Assembly (NCBI GenBank): GCA_026982025.1
Contig: JALSHX010000017.1
Coordinates: forward strand, 1 to 6,580
Reading direction: 5' to 3'
Source of the DNA: Aquificaceae bacterium
GTDB lineage: Bacteria > Aquificota > Aquificia > Aquificales > Aquificaceae
Length of the DNA stretch: 6,580 bases
Under the pieces are notes generated by a model, which saw nothing but the letters and a program-made list of their open reading frames with translations, was not told where the DNA came from and searched no databases. A program made the translations under genes and the position numbers. This document shows, piece after piece, positions 1 through 5,929 of the stretch (positions are counted from its first letter, which is position 1; each line of letters starts with the position of its first letter).

Positions 1-1609
1 GAAAGAGGAAAACTCCGATTGGTCTGTGCTTTCCCTTGAGACCAACCCTTGACCTTCTGATAGCTTTGGCAATTGCTTTTATTGCATCGTCCTGACCCAC
101 AACCCTTTTCTTGAGTTCATCCTCTATGTGAAGGAGCTTTTCCATGTCGCTCTCGTGGACCCTCCTCACGGGAATTCCGGTCCACCTTGCAACCACTTCC
201 GCAACATCCTCCGCCGTTACCCTCGGCTTATCCTTTTCCATCTCCTGCTTCCACTTTGCCTTGAGGTTTTCAAACTTCGCCCTAAGTCTCAGCTCCTCGT
301 CCCTTATGCTCGCCGCCTTTTCGTAATCCTGATCGCTTGCAGCTATCTCCTTCTCCTGCTCAAGCTCTTTGATCCTTTCCTCAAGTTCCTTGAGCTCGGG
401 AGGAAGGTCCATCGCCTTAAGCTTGACGAGGGCTCCCGACTCGTCTATCACATCAATGGCTTTATCCGGCAGGTTTCTGTCCGTTATGTACCTCACCGAA
501 AGGCTTACAGACTTTTCTATCGCCTCGGGCGTGTACTCAACCCCGTGGAAATCCTCAAACCTCTTCTTGAGTCCGTAAAGTATTTGAAGGGTGTCTTCCT
601 CGGAAGGCGGATCTACCAGAACGGGCTGGAACCTTCTCTCAAGGGCACCGTCCTTCTCTATGTACTTCCTGTACTCGTCAAGGGTTGTTGCACCGATAAC
701 CTGTATCTCGCCCCTTGCGAGGGCAGGCTTGAGCATATTGGAGGCATCTATTGAACCCTCAGCCGATCCCGCACCCACAAGGGTGTGAATCTCATCTATG
801 AAAAGGATGACATTGGGAGCCTTTTCAAGCTCCTTGAGAATGTTTTTGAGCCTCTCCTCAAACTGACCCCTGTACTTGGTTCCCGCCACGAGTGCCGCGA
901 GGTCAAGGGCAACCACCCTCTTATTGAGCAGTGGCTCGGGAACCTCCTTGTTGGCGATCCTCTGGGCAAGACCCTCAACTATTGCGGTCTTACCCACCCC
1001 GGGATCCCCAAGAAGGACCGGGTTGTTCTTCCTTCTTCTGACAAGTATCTGTATAACCCTCTCAATTTCACGCTCCCTACCTATAACGGGATCCAGCTTT
1101 CCCTCTCTTGCCATCTGGGTAAGGTCTCTTGAAAACCTGTCAAGGTTGGGCGTGGGAGCGTACTTGACGCTCTCCTGAGGAGGTAGCTCCCCGAGAATCT
1201 GGAGAACATCTCGCCTGACAGAGTACTCGTCAAGACCGAAGCCCCTGAGGATCCTTCCGCCGAGTCCCGTTTTTTCCCTCACTATTCCGATCAGAAGGTG
1301 CTCAGGACCCACAAACTGGTGGTGAAGGATGCGCGCCTCCTCAACCGCAAACTCAATTACACGCTTTGCATCTGGTGCAAAGAGGATCTCACCGGTGTGA
1401 GACCCCCTGTTTATCTGACCCATTACAGCCTTCCTGACCTTATCCGGTGTTAGACCCTGCCTTGAGAGGACGAGGGTGGGAATGTCTTCCTCTTTGATGA
1501 GAGCTAACAGAATGTGCTCGCTTCCAAGATAGCTGTGCCCCAGATCAAGAGCTTCCTCTCTCGCCTGAAGTATAACCTGGCGAGCCCTTTCCGTAAACTT
1601 TTCAAACAT
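1..1609 (-). CDS. clpC: ClpC-type AAA+ ATPase (Clp/Hsp100 unfoldase), N-terminal 536 residues, cut by the left edge
   Basis: This is an ATP-driven hexameric protein unfoldase that, in this family, feeds substrates to the ClpP protease in the cytoplasm. Read on the minus strand from the ATG at 1607-1609, it shows two Clp_N repeats (about residues 3-65 and 75-140) with paired Glu31 and Glu103 in GSEH and GPEH. These match the phospho-arginine pocket glutamates of Bacillus ClpC. The first AAA+ module follows: Walker A GDPGVGKT at 201-208, Walker B ending Asp272-Glu273, and arginine finger Arg325-Arg326. Next comes a Glu/Lys-rich coiled middle domain with a UVR-like stretch around residue 428. 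That short middle domain marks ClpC rather than ClpB. The window ends inside the IGVFLF segment just before the second Walker A, so about a third is missing (family length about 810). The start has a GAGGT Shine-Dalgarno (1616-1620) 6 nt upstream. No mcsA, mcsB or ctsR is seen beside it. Confidence 0.96.
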   Translation of the reverse strand, partial: MFEKFTERARQVILQAREEALDLGHSYLGSEHILLALIKEEDIPTLVLSRQGLTPDKVRKAVMGQINRGSHTGEILFAPDAKRVIEFAVEEARILHHQFVGPEHLLIGIVREKTGLGGRILRGFGLDEYSVRRDVLQILGELPPQESVKYAPTPNLDRFSRDLTQMAREGKLDPVIGREREIERVIQILVRRRKNNPVLLGDPGVGKTAIVEGLAQRIANKEVPEPLLNKRVVALDLAALVAGTKYRGQFEERLKNILKELEKAPNVILFIDEIHTLVGAGSAEGSIDASNMLKPALARGEIQVIGATTLDEYRKYIEKDGALERRFQPVLVDPPSEEDTLQILYGLKKRFEDFHGVEYTPEAIEKSVSLSVRYITDRNLPDKAIDVIDESGALVKLKAMDLPPELKELEERIKELEQEKEIAASDQDYEKAASIRDEELRLRAKFENLKAKWKQEMEKDKPRVTAEDVAEVVARWTGIPVRRVHESDMEKLLHIEDELKKRVVGQDDAIKAIAKAIRRSRVGLKGKHRPIGVFLF

Positions 1610-1611
1610 AC

Positions 1612-1628
1612 CTTAACCTCACTTGACT
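1612..1628 (-). promoter_or_regulatory. Tandem heptad AGTCAAG-TGA-GGTTAAG in the clpC leader, CtsR-box-like (weak)
   Basis: Between the candidate -10 element and the start codon, the minus strand reads AGTCAAG, three bases, then GGTTAAG. This resembles the direct heptad repeat bound by CtsR, the clp repressor of Firmicutes (RGTCAAA-NAN-RGTCAAA), with about six of seven and five of seven matches. It overlaps the presumed transcription start and the ribosome site, where a repressor would act. CtsR is not expected in Aquificaceae, so this may be coincidence or the site of an unrelated regulator. Confidence 0.2.
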
Positions 1629-1632
1629 TTAT

Positions 1633-1660
1633 AAGATAACATACAGGGCGATCCTGACAA
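1633..1660 (-). promoter_or_regulatory. Candidate sigma-70-type extended -10 promoter for clpC
   Basis: On the minus strand, TTGTCA (1655-1660, five of six matches to TTGACA) is followed by a 16-nt spacer and TATCTT (1633-1638, four of six matches to TATAAT). A TG lies one base ahead of the -10 element (TGnTATCTT), the extended -10 arrangement. Transcription would start near 1626, giving a leader of about 17 nt that still contains the GAGGT ribosome site. The call rests on consensus matching alone. No CIRCE inverted repeat is present. Confidence 0.45.
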
Positions 1661-1710
1661 TACTATGTTGGGCGTCATTTAAAACATTGAGCCATGCGGA
1701 CGATAATGAT

Positions 1711-1728
1711 ATGGCTAAATTAACATAG
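1711..1728 (+). promoter_or_regulatory. Five-codon leader minicistron (MAKLT-stop) duplicating the downstream start
   Basis: ATG GCT AAA TTA ACA TAG lies in the same frame as the gene that starts at 1732, and its stop is three bases before that ATG. The two starts sit in near-identical contexts, GATATGGCTAAA (1708-1719) and GATATGGCAAAA (1729-1740). AGCCAT (1690-1695) can pair with ATGGCT (1711-1716), and its GCCAT part also with ATGGC at 1732-1736. The only ribosome site at the main start is AGGA one base from the ATG. Termination-reinitiation from the minicistron, or start-codon sequestering, is therefore conceivable. A chance duplication is equally possible. Confidence 0.25.
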
Positions 1729-1731
1729 GAT

Positions 1732-2607
1732 ATGGCAAAAAAGAGAACCTTCAAGATAAGCCTTATTCTTGAAGCATTCCACAACCTTGAAAAATCATAC
1801 ACCGACCTGAAGAAGAACCTCTCAATTCCTCCCGAGGAATTCGTCTCCAACAAGCTCGTCCTTGACAGAGTTAGAATTGACTTTAACCTTGCCTTTGAGA
1901 GCTGTATGCGGGTTTGCAGACACATGTCCGCGGTGATGGGAGTTAGAGCTGGATCAAAGGACTGCCTCGTCAAGATTGCGGGAGAGATCGGAATGCCCCA
2001 GAGCGAGAAGCTCGCCTCTTTCACGGATTTTTACTTTAAGTACAGAGACCTGAAAGACGCGGTTTCACCGCGTGAGCTTTACGAATTTTTAAAAGAAAAC
2101 CTCTACCTTTTTAAGGAATACGCCAGAAGCGTGGTTGAATACATCAAAAAAACGACGGGAAACACACTGCTAATTGACTTTGACCTCCTCAAGGAAAAGG
2201 CAAGGCACATCAAAGACTCCGTTAAAAAAATTGAGTTCGTCCTCTCTCAGGGACCCGAGGAGTTTTCCTCCAAGCCCATGTACTACGACAGGACCAAGTA
2301 CTTCTATCAGGTTGCCTACGACTCCCTTTACGATATCTGCACCCACCTTGCTCCCAAATTCGGAGTTAAGAAGTTCGGAGAGGACTGTCTGACCAAGATG
2401 GTGGAATCGGGAGTAATCCCTGACAGTATGTACAGCGATGTCCTCCAAATGACACAGCTCAAGAACAAACTCATAAGTACATGGGAGGTTCCTCCTGATG
2501 AACTCTTTAAAGAGTTAAAAAGGCTGACGCCAAAATTTACCGCGGTGCTCAAGGAAATTTCTTCAAGCCTCGGAAAACTACTTGAAGAAAGGAAGGCAGA
2601 GGGATGA
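1732..2607 (+). CDS. Tandem HepT-like (DUF86/HEPN superfamily) protein with degenerate active sites; function unknown
   Basis: I do not recognise a named gene. The 291-residue protein is two copies of one all-helical domain, about residues 12-139 and 153-280, offset by 141 residues. By hand, residues 33-91 match 174-232 without gaps at 19 of 59 positions: PEEF, DR, CxH, GV, DCL, and single P and S. The pattern (DR...D-I-C-x-H...G...GVI...) is that of HepT/DUF86 proteins, small HEPN RNases that form toxin-antitoxin pairs with MntA nucleotidyltransferases. The catalytic R-x4-H-x-Y motif is lost in both copies: copy 1 keeps Arg105 but has Ala110 at the His position, and copy 2 has Lys244 and Ser249. 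No signal peptide or membrane segment is seen. No other in-frame start codon lies nearby. It overlaps the next gene by ATGA, so the two are probably co-translated. A toxic RNase role is unlikely; a structural or RNA- or nucleotide-binding role is a guess. Confidence 0.8.
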   Translation: MAKKRTFKISLILEAFHNLEKSYTDLKKNLSIPPEEFVSNKLVLDRVRIDFNLAFESCMRVCRHMSAVMGVRAGSKDCLVKIAGEIGMPQSEKLASFTDFYFKYRDLKDAVSPRELYEFLKENLYLFKEYARSVVEYIKKTTGNTLLIDFDLLKEKARHIKDSVKKIEFVLSQGPEEFSSKPMYYDRTKYFYQVAYDSLYDICTHLAPKFGVKKFGEDCLTKMVESGVIPDSMYSDVLQMTQLKNKLISTWEVPPDELFKELKRLTPKFTAVLKEISSSLGKLLEERKAEG

Positions 2608-3290
2608 AGCTTTTAATAACCGGTGTAGGTTCCGGACTGGGAAAGGCACTCGCCCTTGAAGGGTTGAGGAGAGGCTATGAGGTTTACGCCCTGAGCAGGC
2701 ACCTGCCGGAGGAGCTTTCTGGAAAAGTAAGGTTCGTCCGGTGTGACCTTTCCTATCTTGAAAGGGTTTCCACCTGCCTCCTGAAGCTGATTGATGGCGT
2801 CAGTGAGATTGATCTCGTCATTCTCAACGCAGGGATACTCGGTAAATTCGGCGATATGGTTGAAGTGCCCCTTAAAGACTTCCTTAAGGTAATGGATGTC
2901 AATGTGTGGTCAAACAAGATAATCCTTGACACACTCCTCAAGGAAGGAATAAGGCTGAAGCAGGTGGTTGCCATCTCTTCGGGAGCAGCGGTGAACTGCA
3001 ACCGAGGATGGAACGCTTACTCAATCTCCAAGGCATCCCTCAACTGTCTGATTAAGCTCTACTCAAGGGAGGCTGAGTCAACCCACTTCACCGCAGTGGC
3101 GCCGGGTCTTGTTTTTACTCCGATGCTTGAGGAGGTGATGAAGCAAAGCGAGGAGAAGTACCCTTCCGTTGGACGTATAAAGGCATCTCCCAAAAGAAGG
3201 CCGGAGGAGGCAGCGAGGATGATTTTTGACCTTCTTCCCAGATTCCTTGAATTTGAGAGCGGATCATTCCTGGACGTCAGGAAACTTTGA
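2604..3290 (+). CDS. Short-chain dehydrogenase/reductase (classical SDR), substrate unknown
   Basis: This is a 228-residue NAD(P)-dependent oxidoreductase with a Rossmann fold. The nucleotide-binding glycine motif is TGVGSGLG (residues 6-13), followed by Asp48-Leu49 and NAG at 75-77. The catalytic tetrad is complete with canonical spacing: Asn100, Ser126, Tyr139 and Lys143 (Tyr-Ser-Ile-Ser-Lys). The PGLVFTP segment at 167-173 closes over the cofactor. Arg32 just after the second strand (SRHL) suggests NADPH preference. The short C-terminus ending ESGSFLDVRKL resembles sepiapterin/benzil-reductase-like SDRs, but substrate cannot be inferred from that. The ATG overlaps the stop of the upstream gene (ATGA), with a purine-rich GGAAGG ribosome site within it. 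The 3' end overlaps the end of coaBC on the other strand by 14 nt. Confidence 0.9.
   Translation: MKLLITGVGSGLGKALALEGLRRGYEVYALSRHLPEELSGKVRFVRCDLSYLERVSTCLLKLIDGVSEIDLVILNAGILGKFGDMVEVPLKDFLKVMDVNVWSNKIILDTLLKEGIRLKQVVAISSGAAVNCNRGWNAYSISKASLNCLIKLYSREAESTHFTAVAPGLVFTPMLEEVMKQSEEKYPSVGRIKASPKRRPEEAARMIFDLLPRFLEFESGSFLDVRKL
3267..3283. other. Short hairpin in the convergent 3' overlap
   Basis: TTCCTG-GACGT-CAGGAA is a six-base-pair perfect stem with a five-base loop. It lies across the end of the SDR gene and the stop codon of coaBC. No T-run follows on either strand, so it does not qualify as an intrinsic terminator. It could slow polymerase or mark 3' ends for both transcripts. Confidence 0.25.
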
Positions 3291-4452
3291 GGAACTCGGC
3301 GATCCTATTTAGAATAAACTCGGCACTTTTTATCTTGTCAGAAAACTCAAATTCTTCAACACCTTCCCCGGATACAAGGAAACCCCTGTGGTGATCCGAA
3401 CCCATGACCTCCACCGGATTGGCAACTATGAGGTCAAGGTTTTTTCTCCTAAGCTTTTCCTTTGCGTTCTCAACGAGATTTTCGCTCTCAAGGGAAAAAC
3501 CCACCACCACCTGATTTTTTTTCTTGGTCCCGATCTCCTCAAGGATGTCGGGATTTCTTTCAAGATCAATGGTAATGTCTCCCATCTTTTTTATCTTCTG
3601 CACGCTCCGTGTTTTCGGCCTGTAATCGGAAACCGCCGCGTTCATGATCACCGCGTCTGCCCAGTCCAGAAGTTCCAAAACCTTTAACATCATTTCATCG
3701 CATGTTTGAACCCTGAAAATGTCAACCTCTGGAGGTTCTTCCGCGGTGGTAAAACCTGCCACGACCTTAACATCCGCACCCAACCATCTGGCAACCCTTG
3801 CAAGGGCAAAGCCCATCTTACCCGATGAGTCGTTGGATATGTAGCGAACCGGGTCAAGATACTCCCTTGTTGACCCTGCTGTAATGAGGATCCTTTTTCC
3901 CTGCAGGACCTTGGGATATAGGGATCTGACCACGTGGTCAAAGAGCCTCAATGGAGAGGCAAGCTTTCCTTCCCCCTCCTCCTCGCAGGCAAGAACTCCG
4001 TATTCCGGCGAAACTATCACTGCGGATCTGTCCCTGACCAGAAGGTCAAGGTTTCTCCTCACGACCTTTTGACTCAGCATGACCGTATTTGCAGCAGGAG
4101 CCACTATAAGGGGTCCGTCGTAAGCAAGGGCTGTTGTGGTAAGGAGGTTATCCCCCTCGCCCATCGCCAGCTTGCTCAATGTGTTAACGGTGCAGGGAGC
4201 AATGAGAAATGTCTGTGCCCATCTTGCAAGGTTTATGTGAGCAAGCGGGTCTTCAGACCAGTCTGTGTAAACCCTGCTGGAGGAAAGGGTCTCAAAGGTA
4301 ATGGTTCCCACAAATTTGGTAGCAAAGGGAGTCATTATTATCTTCACATGGGCACCTTCCCTGCGAAGCATACGAACCAGATCTGCAATTTTGTAAACCG
4401 CAATTCCGCCCGTGATTCCTATGAGAACCCTCTTGCCTTCAATCAGCCCCAT
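3277..4452 (-). CDS. coaBC: Bifunctional phosphopantothenoylcysteine decarboxylase / phosphopantothenate-cysteine ligase
   Basis: CoaBC carries out two cytoplasmic steps of coenzyme A synthesis: CoaB joins 4'-phosphopantothenate to cysteine (CTP-dependent in typical bacteria), and CoaC, an FMN flavoprotein, decarboxylates the product. At 391 residues it is close to the usual 400. The CoaC half has the FMN-binding GGIAVYK (15-21), active-site His72 in AHIN, the substrate motif PAAN at 119-122 with catalytic Asn122, and clasp Cys156 in LACE. The CoaB half starts near 186 with ITAGSTRE (190-197), catalytic Asn207 in YISNDSSGKMG, Asp277 in NAAVSDYRP, and the KIKK lysines at 286-289. Departures from textbook motifs are PAAN for PAMN and SND for SNH. 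The ATG is one base after the pyrB stop (TGAAATG) and has no strong ribosome site of its own, so translation is probably coupled. The gene ends inside the convergent SDR gene. Confidence 0.95.
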   Translation of the reverse strand: MGLIEGKRVLIGITGGIAVYKIADLVRMLRREGAHVKIIMTPFATKFVGTITFETLSSSRVYTDWSEDPLAHINLARWAQTFLIAPCTVNTLSKLAMGEGDNLLTTTALAYDGPLIVAPAANTVMLSQKVVRRNLDLLVRDRSAVIVSPEYGVLACEEEGEGKLASPLRLFDHVVRSLYPKVLQGKRILITAGSTREYLDPVRYISNDSSGKMGFALARVARWLGADVKVVAGFTTAEEPPEVDIFRVQTCDEMMLKVLELLDWADAVIMNAAVSDYRPKTRSVQKIKKMGDITIDLERNPDILEEIGTKKKNQVVVGFSLESENLVENAKEKLRRKNLDLIVANPVEVMGSDHHRGFLVSGEGVEEFEFSDKIKSAEFILNRIAEFLKVS

Positions 4453-4453
4453 T

Positions 4454-5335
4454 TCAACCCAGACACCAGCTTAGAACAGCTGTCCTTATAAAGATGCCGT
4501 TGCGGACCTGATCTTTTATGAGGGATTTCTCAGAGTATATGAGGTCGCCATCAATATCCACGTTCCTGTTTACGGGTCCCGGATGCATAAAATAACCCTT
4601 AAGTTTTTTGTGCCTTTCCTCCGTTAAACCGAACTGCATGAAGTAGCTCTTTTCCGAACTGATGAGGTTGTCCCTCTGTCTCTCTTTCTGAAGCCTCAGC
4701 CAGATTACCGCATCAGCCCACTCAATTCCTTCGTCAACATCGTCAAATACCTTTTCCACCTCAAACACATGAATGTCCCTCGGAATCAGGGTCCTCGGTC
4801 CGCTTACGCCGATCCTCGCTCCGAAGAGCTTCAGCAGTGGTGCCGTTGACCTGAAGACCCTGCTGTAAAGAATGTCCCCCACAAAAAGAACCCTTCTGTT
4901 TTCAACGTCTCCGAAGGACTCGGTCAGCGTGAACAGGTCTATCAAGCCCTGAGTCGGATGCTGGTGGGAGGAGTCGCCCGCGTTTATGAGACTTATGCCC
5001 GAACGATTAACCAGATCCTCGTAGGGAAACAGGGTAAAGGGAATTCTGAATACTACAGCACGAAATCCGAGGAAGGCAAAGGTCAGGATCGTATCCTGAA
5101 AGCTCTCCCCTTTGACCATTGATGAAGTGCTGTCCGTCACCGTGTAAGGAGTCATGCCCAGAGTCCTGACCGCCTTTTCAAAAGAGATGCGGGTTCTCGT
5201 GGACGGTTCAAGGAACAAAAGGGCAACATCGCCATCCATTCGCGGGGTCTTGCCATTTTTAATGTCCTTTGCAATATTTATTATTCCCATGACATCGTCT
5301 CTGGTAAGGTCGCGGACGGAAATGAGGCTTCTCAT
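4454..5335 (-). CDS. pyrB: Aspartate carbamoyltransferase, catalytic chain
   Basis: PyrB condenses carbamoyl phosphate with aspartate, the committed step of pyrimidine synthesis in the cytoplasm. The 293-residue chain has every hallmark: carbamoyl-phosphate loop STRTR (45-49) in FLEPSTRTRISFE, the mobile loop SSMVKGES (71-78) with the Lys75 that reaches into a neighbouring subunit, HQHPTQ at 124-129, VGDILYSR at 152-159, the aspartate-binding LRLQKER at 213-219, and HPGPVNR at 251-257. The short length is as in Aquifex aeolicus, whose enzyme is known to assemble with dihydroorotase. No pyrI regulatory chain and no pyrC is in the window. The start ATG (5333-5335) has AGGAG at 5345-5349, nine bases upstream. 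coaBC follows at a one-base gap, so the two form an operon. No PyrR-type attenuator is visible upstream. Confidence 0.97.
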   Translation of the reverse strand: MRSLISVRDLTRDDVMGIINIAKDIKNGKTPRMDGDVALLFLEPSTRTRISFEKAVRTLGMTPYTVTDSTSSMVKGESFQDTILTFAFLGFRAVVFRIPFTLFPYEDLVNRSGISLINAGDSSHQHPTQGLIDLFTLTESFGDVENRRVLFVGDILYSRVFRSTAPLLKLFGARIGVSGPRTLIPRDIHVFEVEKVFDDVDEGIEWADAVIWLRLQKERQRDNLISSEKSYFMQFGLTEERHKKLKGYFMHPGPVNRNVDIDGDLIYSEKSLIKDQVRNGIFIRTAVLSWCLG

Positions 5336-5386
5336 AACCCCCTTCTCCTATTTTAGCTTACTTGACTTCTGTCATAACTGGAGGGA

Positions 5387-5416
5387 TTGGATCGCTGATA
5401 TTAATAACTGTAAAAT
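5387..5416 (+). promoter_or_regulatory. Candidate promoter for iscU
   Basis: TTGGAT (5387-5392) and TAAAAT (5411-5416, five of six matches to TATAAT) are separated by 18 nt in the 105-nt spacer between pyrB and iscU. Transcription would begin near 5423, leaving an approximately 18-nt leader that retains the strong ribosome site. The -35 element is poor (three of six). No IscR-like or other operator palindrome is recognised, apart from an eight-base TATTAATA at 5399-5406 inside the promoter spacer. Confidence 0.3.
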
Positions 5417-5427
5417 GAATTGGCATG

Positions 5428-5436
5428 AGGAGGTGA
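5428..5436 (+). promoter_or_regulatory. Full-consensus Shine-Dalgarno site of iscU
   Basis: AGGAGGTGA is fully complementary to the usual 3' end of 16S rRNA and sits four bases ahead of the ATG at 5441. It fixes the iscU start and is much stronger than the ribosome sites of the other genes here, suggesting high translation of the Fe-S scaffold. Confidence 0.85.
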
Positions 5437-5440
5437 TGAG

Positions 5441-5911
5441 ATGAGTTTTGAATACAGTGAAAAGGTTCTTGATCACTTTTTGAACCCCAGAAATGTGGGT
5501 GTTCTTGAAGATGCAAACGGAGTCGGGCAGTGCGGAAACCCTGCCTGCGGTGACGCAATGCTCTTTACCATAAAGGTTAACCCCGAAAACGATGTCATTG
5601 AGGATGTCAGGTTCAAAACCTTCGGTTGCGGTTCTGCAATAGCCGTCAGCTCTCAGCTAACGGAGATGATTAAGGGCAAAGACATCAACTACGCCCTCAA
5701 CCTCACCTACAAGGAGATCTTTGACGAGCTCGGAGGTCTTCCTCCCCAGAAGATTCACTGCACCAATCTCGGGCTTGAGACCCTTCATGTTGCTATAAAG
5801 GACTACCTCCTCAAGCAGGGAAGGGAAGAAGAAGCCGTTAAGATCCCCGATTGCTACGAAGAGGAGGAGGAAGAGGAATCAAGCGAGTTTGAGTTTCTAT
5901 CAAGCACCTGA
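5441..5911 (+). CDS. iscU: Iron-sulfur cluster assembly scaffold protein IscU (NifU N-terminal type)
   Basis: IscU builds [2Fe-2S]/[4Fe-4S] clusters from iron and cysteine-desulfurase sulfur, then passes them to apoproteins in the cytoplasm. The 156-residue sequence has all scaffold ligands: Cys36 in NPACGD with the labile-cluster Asp38, Cys63 in FGCGSA, and His106-Cys107. The chaperone-recognition loop reads LPPQK (100-104), a variant of the LPPVK bound by HscA. Extra cysteines are Cys31 and Cys138. After the fold comes an acidic tail with seven consecutive Glu (140-146) ending EFEFLSST, a feature I recall from Aquifex aeolicus IscU, to which the whole protein looks nearly identical. The usual neighbours iscS, hscA and hscB are absent from the window. 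The gene is divergent from pyrB and is followed 18 nt later by a PP-loop ATPase gene. Confidence 0.97.
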   Translation: MSFEYSEKVLDHFLNPRNVGVLEDANGVGQCGNPACGDAMLFTIKVNPENDVIEDVRFKTFGCGSAIAVSSQLTEMIKGKDINYALNLTYKEIFDELGGLPPQKIHCTNLGLETLHVAIKDYLLKQGREEEAVKIPDCYEEEEEEESSEFEFLSST

Positions 5912-5929
5912 GGCGTATAAAGGCGGAGG

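Noticed and set aside
128..1178. Several long open frames on the plus strand opposite clpC (for example 128-754 and 785-1132)
   Set aside because: They are antisense to a continuous, motif-complete ClpC frame, have no convincing ribosome sites and give Leu/Ser/Arg-rich translations with no recognisable domain.
1629..2024. Minus-strand open frame covering the clpC promoter and the start of the HepT-like gene
   Set aside because: It lies antisense to the conserved first HepT-like domain and ends across the clpC promoter, with no protein motif.
1732..2607. Active HepT-MntA toxin-antitoxin system
   Set aside because: The catalytic His is missing in both copies, and no nucleotidyltransferase gene is adjacent on either side.
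3267..3283. Bidirectional intrinsic terminator between the SDR gene and coaBC
   Set aside because: The stem is only six base pairs and no T-run follows on either strand.
3934..4491. 185-codon open frame on the plus strand opposite coaBC and the end of pyrB
   Set aside because: It is a shadow of two well-supported minus-strand genes, with no domain pattern.
5350..5375. Possible pyrB promoter (TAAAAT at 5350-5355 with ATGACA or TTATGA upstream on the minus strand)
   Set aside because: The spacer is 14 nt with the better -35, and a start near 5343 would leave the AGGAG ribosome site (5345-5349) outside the transcript. The real pyrB promoter is not identified.
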